Source: Halocaridina rubra
Lineage: Eukaryota > Arthropoda > Malacostraca > Decapoda > Atyidae
DNA: 64,000 nt
Assembly (NCBI GenBank): GCA_037179515.1
Contig: JAXCGZ010005754.1
Coordinates: 36,001-100,000, forward strand
Direction: 5' to 3'
In this document: positions 32,222-64,000 of the stretch, piece by piece
Position numbering within the stretch: position 1 is the stretch's first letter
Layout of the letters: each line of letters opens with the position of its first letter
Program-made: the position numbers and the translations under genes
Notes under the pieces: model-generated
Told to the model about the DNA's origin: nothing
The model's input: only the letters and a program-made list of their open reading frames with translations
Databases searched by the model: none

Positions 32222-35200
32222 TGATTACCTAATTGTGTTTACGGGAAAGAGCCCAAAGCTCGTATCTTCCAGTCTCCTGATCGGTTCCATTTTATACTTA
32301 GTGATACTTATCATACCTGTCCTTAAAACTATGGATTGAGATAGCATTAACTACCTCCTCGCTTAGCGAATTCCAATTATCAACTACTCTTACACTGAAA
32401 AAGTATTTTCTTACATCCTGCAAAGAAGTTTTCTTACGAAGCTTCAAACTATGACCTCTAGTTCTAGAGCCAGCCATGTCAAAATATCGATCCCTATCCA
32501 CTCTATCATAACCATGAAGGAATTTAAAGACTGTCACCATATCCCCCCTCACTCTTCTAGTTTCGAGTGATGGTAAGTCTAATTCCCTCAGCCTCTCATC
32601 ATAACTGAGATTGCGTATTTCTGGCACCAGTTTCGTGGCATGTCTTTAAATTTTTTCAAGCTTAGCTATGTGCTTTTTCAAGTGTGGATTTCAAAAGGGG
32701 GCTGCATATTCGAGTTTTGGCCTCACATGGGTTACATAAATAGTTCTGAACATTTCCTTGTCCATGTACCTGAAGGCTACCCTTACATTTGACAAGAAAT
32801 GCTGCCCTTACTATGCCATTTATATGTATTTCTGGAGACAAATCTACCAGTATGTTTACTCCTAGATCTCTCTCATTTTCTGTCTCTTGAAGTTGTACTC
32901 CAGCCACCGAGTAGTCAAGCTTGGGCCTTCTTGCACTTGTACCCATTCTCATTACCTTACATTTTGAAGTATTGAATTTCATTAGCCACTTTTCTGACCA
33001 CTCATGCAGATTATTTAGATCCTCCTGAAGTTCTCTACCATTGTTCTCGTTTTTTACTTTCTTCACAATCTTTGCATCATCTGCAAACATATTCATGAAT
33101 GAATTTACAGACTCTGGTAGGTCATTTACATATACAAGGAAGAAAAGTGGCCCTAAAACTGAACCCTGTGGAACTCCACTACTAACTCTTCTCCATTCAG
33201 ACACTGAGTGTCTTACTCTAACCCTCTGCTCCCTTCCTTCTAAGTAAGTTTTTATCCATTCCAAAACATTTCCACCTATTCTACCCATTGATTGCAGCTT
33301 CCTAATAAGTCTCCCATGTGGAACAGTGTCAAACGCTTTCTGGAAGTCTAGGAATATGCAATCTGTCTAGCCCTCTCTTTCCTGTAAGATTAGGCTTACC
33401 TCATCATAAAATTCTAATAAGTTTGTTACTGTTGATCTACCTTCTCTGAAGCCATGTTGCCTCACTGACAAAAAGTTGAAGGATTCCAAGTGAAGAGAGA
33501 TATGTTTCCTTAGCAGTTTCTCCATAACTTTGCAAACTATGCTGGTCAAGGAAACTGGTCTATAGTTCAGAGCCGTATCCCTCCTTCCCTTTTTGAAGAT
33601 AGGTATTACATTTGCTTGTTTCCAGCATCTTGGAATTTCCCCTGACTCCAGTGACTTTTTAAATATGATACTTAGTGCCACTGATATTGAGTTTGCGCAT
33701 TGTTTAAGTACATGAGGGGATATGTCATCAGGACCTGTAGCTTTATGAACATCTAAATCCATCAGCGCTTTGCATTCCTCTGAGGCTATAAGGTTGATGT
33801 TCTCTAATACCGGCCCTTGAGCTTGTATCTCTGCAATCTGAGGGGGTGGGGTATTTTCTACTATAAGTACTGACTGAAACTCCTTGTTCAATTCTTTGCA
33901 GATCTCTTCATCCGTCTCAGTGATGCTTCCATCCGCTCTCTTTAGCCTTAAACCTGTTCTTTTACCTTAAGTTTTCCTCTGATAAAGCTGTGGAAAAGCT
34001 TGGGATTTTCTTTAGCCTTCCTGGTGATGTCCCTCTCATAGTCTCTCTCTGCCTCTCTCCTTTTACTTAGGTAGTCATTTCTTGCTCTTTTGTAGGTTTG
34101 CCAGGCATTTATGTTTTTTCTCCTCCTATACCTTTTCCAGCATTTGTCTCTCCACTCCTTAGCTCTTTTTCACCCATTATCGAACCATTTCTCTCTGGCA
34201 TGAATTACACCTACTTTGGTGACAGGTATGCAGCAATCTACTATCTTCCCATATTTCTCACAAAAGATGTCATACATTTCTTGTACAGATTTGTTGTAAA
34301 ATAAGGTTCTCCAGTCAATAACTGCAAATAGCTCATTTATTTTGATGTAATCTCCTTTCGGATAGTTCCTCCTCATGTCCTCAGTGCCTCTACTCTCAGG
34401 CAGAATATCTTCAATGATAAACTCCATCAACAACACACAGTGGTCACTCTTTCTAATTGGTGGTTCATACTCAATTTTTTCAATATCCAACACATTATCT
34501 GTGAATACTAGATCAAGTAGTGATGGCTCATCCCCACCCCTGGCCCTCGTTGGTTCCATTACATGTTGGTGTAGGAAATTCCCTTGTACGCAATCTAGGA
34601 ATCTTGCCCCGAATGAGTCCTCACCACTGTGTGGGTAAACATTTATCCAATCTATCTCTTTATGATTAAAATCTCCCATAATAAAAATCCTACATTTTTT
34701 CTCCCGTGCCATGTTAACAACTGAGTTTATGACTTCAATAGTACCTATATGACTTTCCTCATAAACTTTAAGCCTATTCTGGTTCCTTGGTAGGTTATAT
34801 ACAACAGTTATTATAATGCTCTCTGACCCAGTATTTATGCGAGCAACAAGAAATTCCTTGAACTCACTTTCTATTGCCAAGTTTATTTCTTCAACTTGAA
34901 TCCTTTCACTTATGAGCAGTGCTATCCCTCCACCAGTCCTCTCAGATCTTTCAACCCTTAGTATTCTGAAGCCCTTAGGAAAAACTGTGACACTGTTTAA
35001 GTCCTCACTCAACTTAGTCTCTGTAATTGCTACTATATCTGCCTTACTGTTGTGAATCCTATCTTTTAGTTCTACTGCTTTACCAGCTAATCCATCAGCA
35101 TTTGTGTATAACAATCTTAATGAGGCCCCATCCCCTGATCTTCTGTCATTATCTTCTTTATCTTCCCTTTGTCTGGAAGAACTCTAAAATGAAAATTTTT

Positions 35201-35290
35201 CTTCTCTTCTTCATTTCTTTCCTCATTTAACCTTCTTGCCTCTTCCAAGTTTTTGATCTTTCCCATCTCTTCCTGTGTTCTGTATCGTCT
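32222..35290 (-). mobile_element. LINE-C copy 1: nearly full-length CR1-like LINE with endonuclease and RT
   Basis: From the 5' side (right), it encodes an APE endonuclease (35114-34170): YTNADGLAGKAVELKD, AITETKLSED, RTGGGIALLIS, FIMGDFNHKEIDW, LLDLVFTDN and the catalytic KSDHCVLLMEF. The reverse transcriptase follows (ATGPDDISPHVLKQC, NYRPVSLTSIVCKVMEKLL, RQHGFREGRSTVTNLLEFY, VPHG, SSGVPQGSVLGPLFFLVYVN, palm MFADDAKIV). Then comes the C-terminal RRVRGDMVTVFKFLHGYDRV block. Inactivating changes visible are a TGA after FDNG near 34170, a TAG near 33367 where copy 2 has Trp, and a frame change near 32700. The 5' edge abuts a (TA)n tract. Confidence 0.9.
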
Positions 35291-35292
35291 AA

Positions 35293-38099
<2,807 letters not shown>

Positions 38100-38275
38100 C
38101 GTACAACGGGGGCCGCAGTAGAGAATGCAAGAAGGGAAGCAACTTAAGTGGGTTCTATGCCATCACGGGCTGCTTAGGAAGGGCATCTAACCTTAATCCT
38201 CTAGTTCCAATACGTGTCCCCAACCCCATTTGTAAGAGGACTAATTGTGACACGTACAATGGTGCTATAATAAAG
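38100..38275 (+). repeat. SINE family S1 copy
   Basis: GGCTGCTTAGGAAGGGCATC, CTTAATCCTCTAGTTCCAAT and CCCCAACCCCATTTGTAAGAGG follow the S1 order. Confidence 0.55.
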
Positions 38276-38443
38276 CCATAGGATAAACTATTCCATCGCA
38301 GACCCAAAACATCTTAGGTGTACTCGTTTAGCCCGCTGACTCGAAATACATTAGTAACCTCTCCTTCCTAATGCTAACTGGCTCTGGTAAAGATGAGCTG
38401 CAACATCTTTTGAAATCTTTTCTCTCTCTCTCTCTCTCTAAAA

Positions 38444-38445
<2 letters not shown>

Positions 38446-38531
<86 letters not shown>
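38446..38531. repeat. (TA)n microsatellite
   Basis: TA tract of about 86 bases, preceded by a short (CT)n run. Confidence 0.96.
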
Positions 38532-38535
<4 letters not shown>

Positions 38536-39239
38536 AGAAATTTGTTGGAGTGAAAATTACTGAAAAAAATAGAGAATACTTGACTTTAACAAAAAAACAG
38601 GAGAATATTAAAGTCTGTGATAATGCTTCAAGAACAGGCCAATGGTTTTTAAGATGCAACACAGTGTATTAAAATAAACAAAAAAATTCTTGCGTTATAA
38701 AGGACTGTTACTACATTTACACTTTGCCAGAAATTGCAAATCACAACATTTTTCGACAAAATAATCTCTCAACTTCCTTGAAAATGATTAAGTCATTTTC
38801 ACAACTTTCAAGTTTGCAATAGAAATTTCCAAGTTTTCAATGGAAACTATGGATCAGGTAATGATTAGTGACCCCCAGAAAATTATATATAACAAAACTG
38901 TTAGGTTAAAGTACTTCTTAACCTACCCTAACGTAACCAAACCTTATAATATATGGGGTTATTTAATTTTCTATGAAGTCACTAATTTATCCATGATCCA
39001 AAACTATTTCCACAACTTCATAAAGAAAAGAGAACGACAAAAACGTACATTTCGAAATAATTCTGAAAAAGCATTTCAATTTCTCTAAGACACTTCACAG
39101 CACTTCTTTGCTAGCCACTTCATAACAGCACGCCCAAGCAAGCAGTTTTTAAGTAATGACTAAATCCACATTTTTGCGAGACGAAAAGTCAAATTAACTT
39201 GAGGTGCCTAGCCCCACTATGTCAGCGTCACCATGCGAA

Positions 39240-39247
39240 CACACACA

Positions 39248-39280
<33 letters not shown>
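39240..39280. repeat. (CA)n followed by poly-A
   Basis: About 20 bases of CA dinucleotide, then about 20 A. Confidence 0.9.
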
Positions 39281-39660
39281 CGTAAAATGAAACATCTCGT
39301 TAAATTATTTTCCAGCTTCCACTTGCGTGTCAAGAGAAGCATTTACCTAACAAACAACTATTTGGAAATAATAAAAAAACAAGATGTGTTTTACATTGCT
39401 TTCGTAGTACGGCTGGTAACGCTAATACAGCAAGGCAACGCAACTCGAGTTAACTCGACTTCTCGTCATGCAAAAATGCGACGGAAGTATACAACGATAG
39501 AAATCTGAGCATCGTCTCTTTATTAAAGAAATGAATGACTTAAGTAGTTCCAAACAATCACGAAACACTTATTAAGATTCATTTCAGTCAAAGCATTATC
39601 GTTACAGGGTACGAGGAATGTACGACGGACATGAGAAATTCATTCACTAAATTCACGAAT

Positions 39661-59078
<19,418 letters not shown>

Positions 59079-59134
59079 CTGCGGAGAGAAGGAACAAAAT
59101 AAATCAACCTTCAAAATTTACTCTTATGATCGGG

Positions 59135-59260
59135 TTTTCCGTCACCAGGGACTCCTTTTCCTAGTAAGGGGTAGGACAGCGACTTCTTTCAAAGGACTTT
59201 GGTTCTGGCAATGCGAATCTTAACCTGAGCGAATGCAATTTATAACCTCAAGCCTATGCG
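59135..59260 (-). repeat. SINE family S2, minus strand
   Basis: CCGTCACCAGGGACTCCTTTTCC, AAGGGGTAGGACAGCGACTTC and TTTCAAAGGACTTTGG are the reverse complement of the S2 3' part, followed by the internal body. Confidence 0.55.
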
Positions 59261-59753
59261 GGCTGAAAACCCTCGACCTGATGGCTCGAAGTCGTAAGAA
59301 CTCGTGCTTTTAAAAATTACTCTTGCATTCAAAGAAAACAAGAGATATTTTTCATAAAATACATCATCAAAAGAATATTAAAAAACATCCTTCAGGATTT
59401 AAACAATTATATGAAAAGTAACAAATACACATCAGTCTCATTTTCCCAGAGTAATATTTCTTCAGGTCTAACTTCTTCTTTTTACACACAAGATCCACAA
59501 TCCCCCTTGTATGGGGGTGGCCAAGTCAAAGCACACACACATACACCATAGAAGCCAAACATATCTCAATCACTCCTCTTTGTTCCTTCAGGTTTAATAA
59601 TACCTTAATGAGGAATTATACAAAGAATGCCACAAGCTATATAAATGGTATTATGCAAATGGCATACCAGACCATGGGTAGGGTTCTTACTGACTCTAAA
59701 AATTTCTTTAGATATAACTGATTTTTGTCTCGGATATGAAATATTCCTTAACC
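59261..59753. other. Upstream intron of the ZNF106-like gene, nothing firm
   Basis: A weak S5-like piece (CCCCCTTGTATGGGGGTGGCC, AAGTCAAAGCACACAC) lies near 59500-59540. No exon is recognised. Confidence 0.4.
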
Positions 59754-59944
59754 CAGAGGTCTCCAAAGAGGTCTTATCGACCCCTAGGGGTCGATGGGGC
59801 TATACAAGAGATTGATAAATGCCTGGAAACTGAACATCTACTTAATCATTATTATAATTATTATTTTTTTTACATGCCTGGGGCTCGATGAGGGATCAAG
59901 GATTCCATGAAGGGATTGATGGTCTAAAAGTGTGGGGACCCCTG
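59754..59944. mobile_element. hAT MITE
   Basis: CAGAGGTCTCCAAA at the left and TGTGGGGACCCCTG at the right are inverted, matching the common hAT end CAGnGGTCCCCAA. The 8 bases outside (CCTTAACC and TTTGAACC) agree at five of eight positions, so the target duplication is decayed or not exact. 191 bp. Confidence 0.7.
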
Positions 59945-60202
59945 TTTGAACCTGGTAAGTCACTTAACAGATCATTTCATACAAGGATCAATATCATCTA
60001 TGATCATTTCTGAATTACCATTTCATTACTTTTAAATATCTAAGAATTTGGACCGTGATAATGGTTAACAAAATAATTTCAGATAAAAATACGAAAAATT
60101 AAAATACATACACCTTACTCCTTTTTTCCGCGTTTTTTTAACCGTGAAATTGCAATAACGCCCCCAAAAAATAATAGTAAAAAAATACGAAATTCGCGAA
60201 TA

Positions 60203-60213
60203 ACACCCATGGG

Positions 60214-60248
<35 letters not shown>

Positions 60249-60272
60249 AACAACAACAACAACAACAACAAC
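60203..60272. repeat. Poly-A followed by (CAA)n
   Basis: About 37 A, then about 10 CAA units, inside T1 copy 2. Confidence 0.95.
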
Positions 60273-60316
60273 ATTTTAGTGAAAATTTGACCGCCTCGGA
60301 GGCACTTTTCTGCCAT

Positions 60317-60840
60317 CCTCCTCCTCTTCTACCGCTTAATGCAATCGGATATTATGAAGAAAATTGAAAAAAAGCATTAAGAACAAACAGCAAACATATT
60401 TTCAATATAATATCGTCAGGGAAATAGCGTGTGAGGGTGCATCAGCTGATACGGAAGTAGCAAAATGTTTGCCGATAGAGGTTCGTTGTCCTGCATCCTA
60501 CTCCTCTTCTACCGCTTAATGCGATAGGATATTATGAAGGAAATTGAAAAAAAGCATTAAGAACAAACAGCAAACATATTTTCAATATAATATCGTCAGG
60601 GAAATAGCGCGTGAGGGTGTATCAGCTGATACGGAAATAGCAAAACGTTTGCCGATAGAGGTTCGTTTTCTCGCATCCTACTCCTCTTCTACCGCTTAAT
60701 GTGATCGAATATTATGAGGAAAACTGGAAAAAAAGGAAACATACTTTCAATATAATATCGTCAGGGAAATAACGTGCGAGGGTGCATCAGCTGATACGGA
60801 AGTGTGACAAAACGTTTGCATCCTTGTCCTCACCGCCACC
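60317..60840. repeat. Three tandem units of 180 bp inside T1 copy 2
   Basis: CTCCTCTTCTACCGCTTAATG starts units at 60321, 60501 and 60681. Each continues GATATTATGAAG, AAAAAGCATTAAGAACAAAC, AATATAATATCGTCAGGGAAAT, GCATCAGCTGATACGGAA and GTTTGCCGATAGAGGTTCG. The third unit is shortened. T1 copy 1 has two related units 188 bp apart. Confidence 0.9.
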
Positions 60841-61684
60841 ATCAGTGTTGCCAGAATAGATGAATGAGAGAAATGATAAATATAAAATATATACATGTAA
60901 GCTGGTAAGTTATTTCAAGTATCTTAAAGATGAAGTACATTATTATTTAAATTACAGTACTACCATCTTGTAATTAATATATAACTTAAAATGTACCATA
61001 CATTTGAAAATAAAAACATCCGCTTTATCTGGCAACACTGGCCACCATGCACGTCCCAGTGTAAGCCTGTTGCCAACCGTATAATAGAGTGCATTAATTT
61101 GTTTACTGTACAGCAAATCTGTATATCTTTTAAACTGTACAATATTTGCATGTTAATATAAATAATTATGGGTCTTTCTGCTTTGTTATGTACTTATAAA
61201 ATATGTTTTACTTATCTTATACCTTTGGTATAGTGTGTCTATGGACGGTTGTGGAACGAGCTATGCCCTTTATCATTGTTTCCTATAGAAAATGACTCGT
61301 TTTTTCAGGCGGTTTTCCATTTACCCGTCACTTCTGAGAACCTATCTCCGTGTTATTCTGAGAACTAGGTGTATTTAATTCCTGTACTCAAATTATTCCA
61401 TTTTAGTTTAGGCAAATTTGCCCTTAATTAAGAAAAAAAAATTGATTTACAATATTGTTTATTTTCATGGTTTTAGTATTCTTTATCAATGTTTTGTACT
61501 ATATTTTCATTTCACTTGCTGGGGGTGTAAAAGTAAACATTCACCCAAGATTTGGATGTAAATAATACTGTACATCATTTAAGAAAAATTATAATATGCA
61601 TATTTTTTCATTCCTATTTACTATCTGCTCATAGAAAATAATACTGTACACATTATCACTCCTGATCTATTTGTACAGAAAAGC

Positions 61685-61860
61685 TATAATCCCCTAATAA
61701 GGGGGGGCTGAGTCAAAGCATAAAGAAAAGAATTTGACTCTTTGCAGAAGGAAAATACAAAAGGGGGGATGATTCTCAGTCCCTTCACTCCACCCTATTC
61801 AGTTGACTTCTACAGCATGCAGGGGAAAACAGAGGAGGTGTTCTTCCACCCCCTTGGGGG
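61685..61860 (-). repeat. Repeat family S5 copy
   Basis: CCCTAATAAGGGGGGGCTGAG, TCAAAGCATAAAG, AGGAAAATACAAAAGGGG, CATTCAGTTGACTTCTACAGCATGC and ACAGAGGAGGTGTTCTTCC. Confidence 0.6.
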
Positions 61861-61899
61861 GGATTCAATATCAATTCACTTCTAAAGCAATGTTTAATT

Positions 61900-62235
61900 A
61901 TGAATCCTAGAAAAAATAATAATTCGCACAAAATAAAACAAAGTTCTCTAATGAAAGGCAAAGGCAGGGGACACTGATGGCAGTAGAGCCCGACTATATA
62001 CCCACCTAATAGCCATGGCCCAAGCCTCCTCTCCAATCACATGGACTAAGCGGTATCAAGGTAATGGCTGAATAATCAGGTAGTCCTATAGGAAATCACT
62101 GACCTCCAATTAAATGTTCAATTTAATCTGTAATGACACGAGACAATGAGTGCTAATCCAACCCCGCACTAGGATCAAACCTGGGGCCAGTATATTACTA
62201 GCCCCAGATGCTACAACTGCCCCACAATGTAGCAC
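61900..62235 (+). repeat. Repeat family S3, long copy
   Basis: AATGAAAGGCAAAGGCAGGGG, GGCCCAAGCCTCCTCTCCAATCAC, AATGGCTGAATAATCAGGTAG, TTCAATTTAATC and AAACCTGGGGCCAGTATATTA, in the same order as 26185-26565. Confidence 0.65.
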
Positions 62236-62324
62236 CAATGCTAATATTATATTTTCTCACGTATTTTCCTTGGTGAAGGTATAAAGGCACATAATTAATA
62301 CATGAACTTAAGTATGTTAAACAA

Positions 62325-62520
62325 AGTTTGGTTGCTGTAGCAAAGTGGTACTGCCTGCGACTTTGAGGTGTCAGGTCAACGGTTTGCAACCAGCCATGGT
62401 GTGAGATTAGAAAGGGCATTCACTCAGGGTAATGATCACACCTGCCAAGACCATAGTCCTTCAAAAGTAGGCACTGTCCTAGTCCTTAGTAGAAAAGGGA
62501 ATACGTGAGGTAAAACCAAT
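62325..62520 (+). repeat. SINE family S2 copy
   Basis: GGTTGCTGTAGCAAAGTGGTA, GGTCAACGGTTTGCAACC, AGAAAGGGCATTCACTCAGGG and GAATACGTGAGGTAAAACC. Confidence 0.65.
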
Positions 62521-62599
62521 CAAGTTTGTTAAACAAAAGTAAACATATTAGAATTATCAAGCTAGGAAGAATTTTATAGTTTTCCTCCTAAGTAAATAA

Positions 62600-62865
62600 G
62601 TAATGTGATCACTGAGGTTTAAGGGTAACACTTGCGGCTTCAATTTGTCAGGTCATGAGTTTGCAACCTGCCACACTCTGAGGTCAGAAAAGGCATTCAC
62701 TCAGTGTAATGGTCTCACTAGCCCAAACCATAGTCTTTCAAAATAAGTACCATCCTAGCCCTAATTAGAGAAGGAACTTCGATTCATCAGGTCCTGGGTT
62801 CATGGCCCACCACGGTCTGAAGTTAGAAAGGGCATTCACTCAGGGTAACGGTCACTATTCTATTT
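62600..62865 (+). repeat. SINE family S2, two overlapping partial copies
   Basis: CACTGAGGTTTAAGGGTAACAC, GGTCATGAGTTTGCAACC, AAAAGGCATTCACTC and ACCATCCTAGCCC; then a second head-less piece GGTCCTGGGTTCATGGCCC..AAAGGGCATTCACTCAGGG. Confidence 0.55.
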
Positions 62866-63059
62866 TCTATCAACCTTGGCTGTTTCCCCCTTTAATTGGG
62901 GGGTAGCTAACATAAAAAAAAAGAAGAAAACAATAAGGGGATTACTTTGCTTTATGGACAATGACGAGGGAGCAAGCGACTGTTCAGATGGCACTGCTGG
63001 AGTGCCACAGCCCATCATCCCGGCTCTTCCACAACCTCTGTCGCTTCACAACTGCTAAC

Positions 63060-63953
63060 TCCCCTACTGCCCCTACCACAGGGCTACATCTGTAAGATGC
63101 AACCCCGTGGTAACAGCAGATGCCCATTAGAGCTGCGTCACAATCGCTCGCCACTCATTCCTATTCCTAGCATGGTCGCTTGCTTCCCTCACATCCATCC
63201 TCCTATCATTCAGGGCTCTCCTTACTCCATTCATCCACCCAAACCTTGGCCTCCCTCTAGCATTTCTCCCACCAACTCTCGCATTCATCACCTTTTCAGC
63301 AGTCTTTCATCATCCATCCTTTCCCCATGGCCAAACCATCTCAGAACATTCATATCTACTCTGGCTGAAATTTCTCTCCTCACACCCATTCTTGCTCTCA
63401 CCACTTCATTCCTAACCCTATCCAACCGAGATACACCAATCATACTCCTCAGGCATTTCATCTCAAACACATTTAGTTTCTGTCTCTCACTTACTTTCAT
63501 ACCCCATGACTGATCCATACATCACAGATGGCACAACCACTTTCTCATACAAAACTTTCTTAATATTCATTTCCAACCCTCTATTCTTCATCACTCCTTT
63601 CAACGCACCTAACACTTTGCATCCTTCATTCACTCTGTGACACACATCTGCTTCCAATCCACCATTTGCAACTATAACCGAGCCTAAATACTTATACTGA
63701 TCAACTTCCTCAAGTGTCTCTCCATTCAACATAACATTCAATCCAGCACCATCCTCATTTCTTGTACACCTCATAACCCTACAATTTCCTACATTCACTC
63801 GCAACTTCCTTCTCTCACACACTAACTGACACAGCTTCTCCTCTGAATCTGCCACCACCACAGTATCATCTGCAAACAGCAACTGATTCAGCTCCCACTC
63901 GTTATCATCCCCATCTACCATTCTCAAACCTCGACCACACACTGCCAATAACC
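63060..63953 (-). mobile_element. LINE-E: non-LTR retrotransposon C-terminal half
   Basis: The minus strand encodes NQLLFADDTVVVADSEEKLC (palm with both Asp), RRKLRVNVGNCRVMRC, LEEVDQYKYLGSVI, CHRVNEGCKVLGAL, MKNRGLEMNIKKVLYEKVVV, then after a frame change KLNVFEMKCLRSMIGVSRLD, RVRNEVVRARMGV and LRWFGHGERMDDERL. This order is common to a class of arthropod LINEs. The 5' RT portion is missing; the element is cut at about 63953 by an S2 tail. Confidence 0.82.
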
Positions 63954-64000
63954 AAAGTCCTTTGCAAGAAGGCACAATCCTAGTCCTTAGTAGAAATGGG
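63954..64000 (+). repeat. SINE family S2 tail fragment at window end
   Basis: AAAGTCCTTTGCAAGAAGGCAC and CCTAGTCCTTAGTAGAAATGGG match the S2 3' part at 62455-62500. It continues past the window. Confidence 0.55.

Larger units (their letters stand above)
60111..61371 (+). mobile_element. T1 copy 2: complete non-autonomous pogo-like element, 1261 bp
   Basis: It begins CACCTTACTCC and ends AGAACTAGGTG, with TA directly outside both ends (60109-60110 and 61372-61373). The left 200 bases and right 350 bases match T1 copy 1. The middle is a 180-bp tandem array carrying the transposase-derived HTH piece. No DDE transposase domain is present. It lies in the upstream intron of the ZNF106-like gene. 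Confidence 0.78.

Overview
This is eukaryotic, repeat-rich DNA, most likely from an arthropod and probably a decapod or related crustacean. The reasons are an arthropod-like RPS15A protein, spliced genes with GT-AG introns, very long (TA)n tracts, several LINE clades, tRNA-derived SINEs, pogo/Tigger and hAT MITEs, and scattered CCTAA/TTAGG-like motifs. The organism call is inference. Nothing prokaryotic is visible.

Three host genes can be reconstructed exon by exon with consistent reading frames. (1) TANGO2 (NRDE domain) lies on the minus strand at 12317-14185, with three exons and 281 codons, and is complete. (2) RPS15A (ribosomal protein uS8) lies on the plus strand at 21057-25464, with three coding exons, 130 residues, and an upstream splice acceptor that implies a non-coding first exon. 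(3) A large minus-strand gene at 39661-59078 has 12 in-frame exons (2183 residues in the window). Long disordered, acidic, proline-rich and lysine-rich segments are followed by a coiled coil and a C-terminal WD40 propeller. It is most like ZNF106, and its 5' exons lie beyond the window.

The rest is a mosaic of mobile elements. From 1 to 12 kb: foldback MITEs, a jockey/CR1-like LINE (LINE-A, minus), a second LINE (LINE-B, plus) inserted inside another repeat, a pogo/Tigger-like element (T1), and a Penelope-like fragment with a GIY-YIG domain split by a SINE. From 14 to 20 kb: a minisatellite, a 350-bp (TA)n tract, a 270-bp palindrome and LINE-D. From 26 to 36 kb: a LINE-A copy split by a 1-kb solo LTR with a 5-bp target duplication, then two copies of LINE-C. 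The introns of the ZNF106-like gene hold many SINEs, hAT and Tigger MITEs, and a transposon carrying a satellite array. From 60 to 64 kb: T1 with an internal 180-bp tandem array, more SINEs, and LINE-E running toward the window end.

The host genes are unrelated in function: translation (RPS15A), Golgi/mitochondrial/haem-linked metabolism (TANGO2) and a probable RNA/nuclear scaffold (ZNF106-like). I found no new multi-gene system. The most interesting content is transposon biology: LINE/SINE tail sharing, nested insertions with visible target duplications, and tandem arrays inside transposons. Repeat edges are read by eye and are approximate unless a target duplication is cited. Local family names (LINE-A to F, S1 to S5, T1, R6) are mine.
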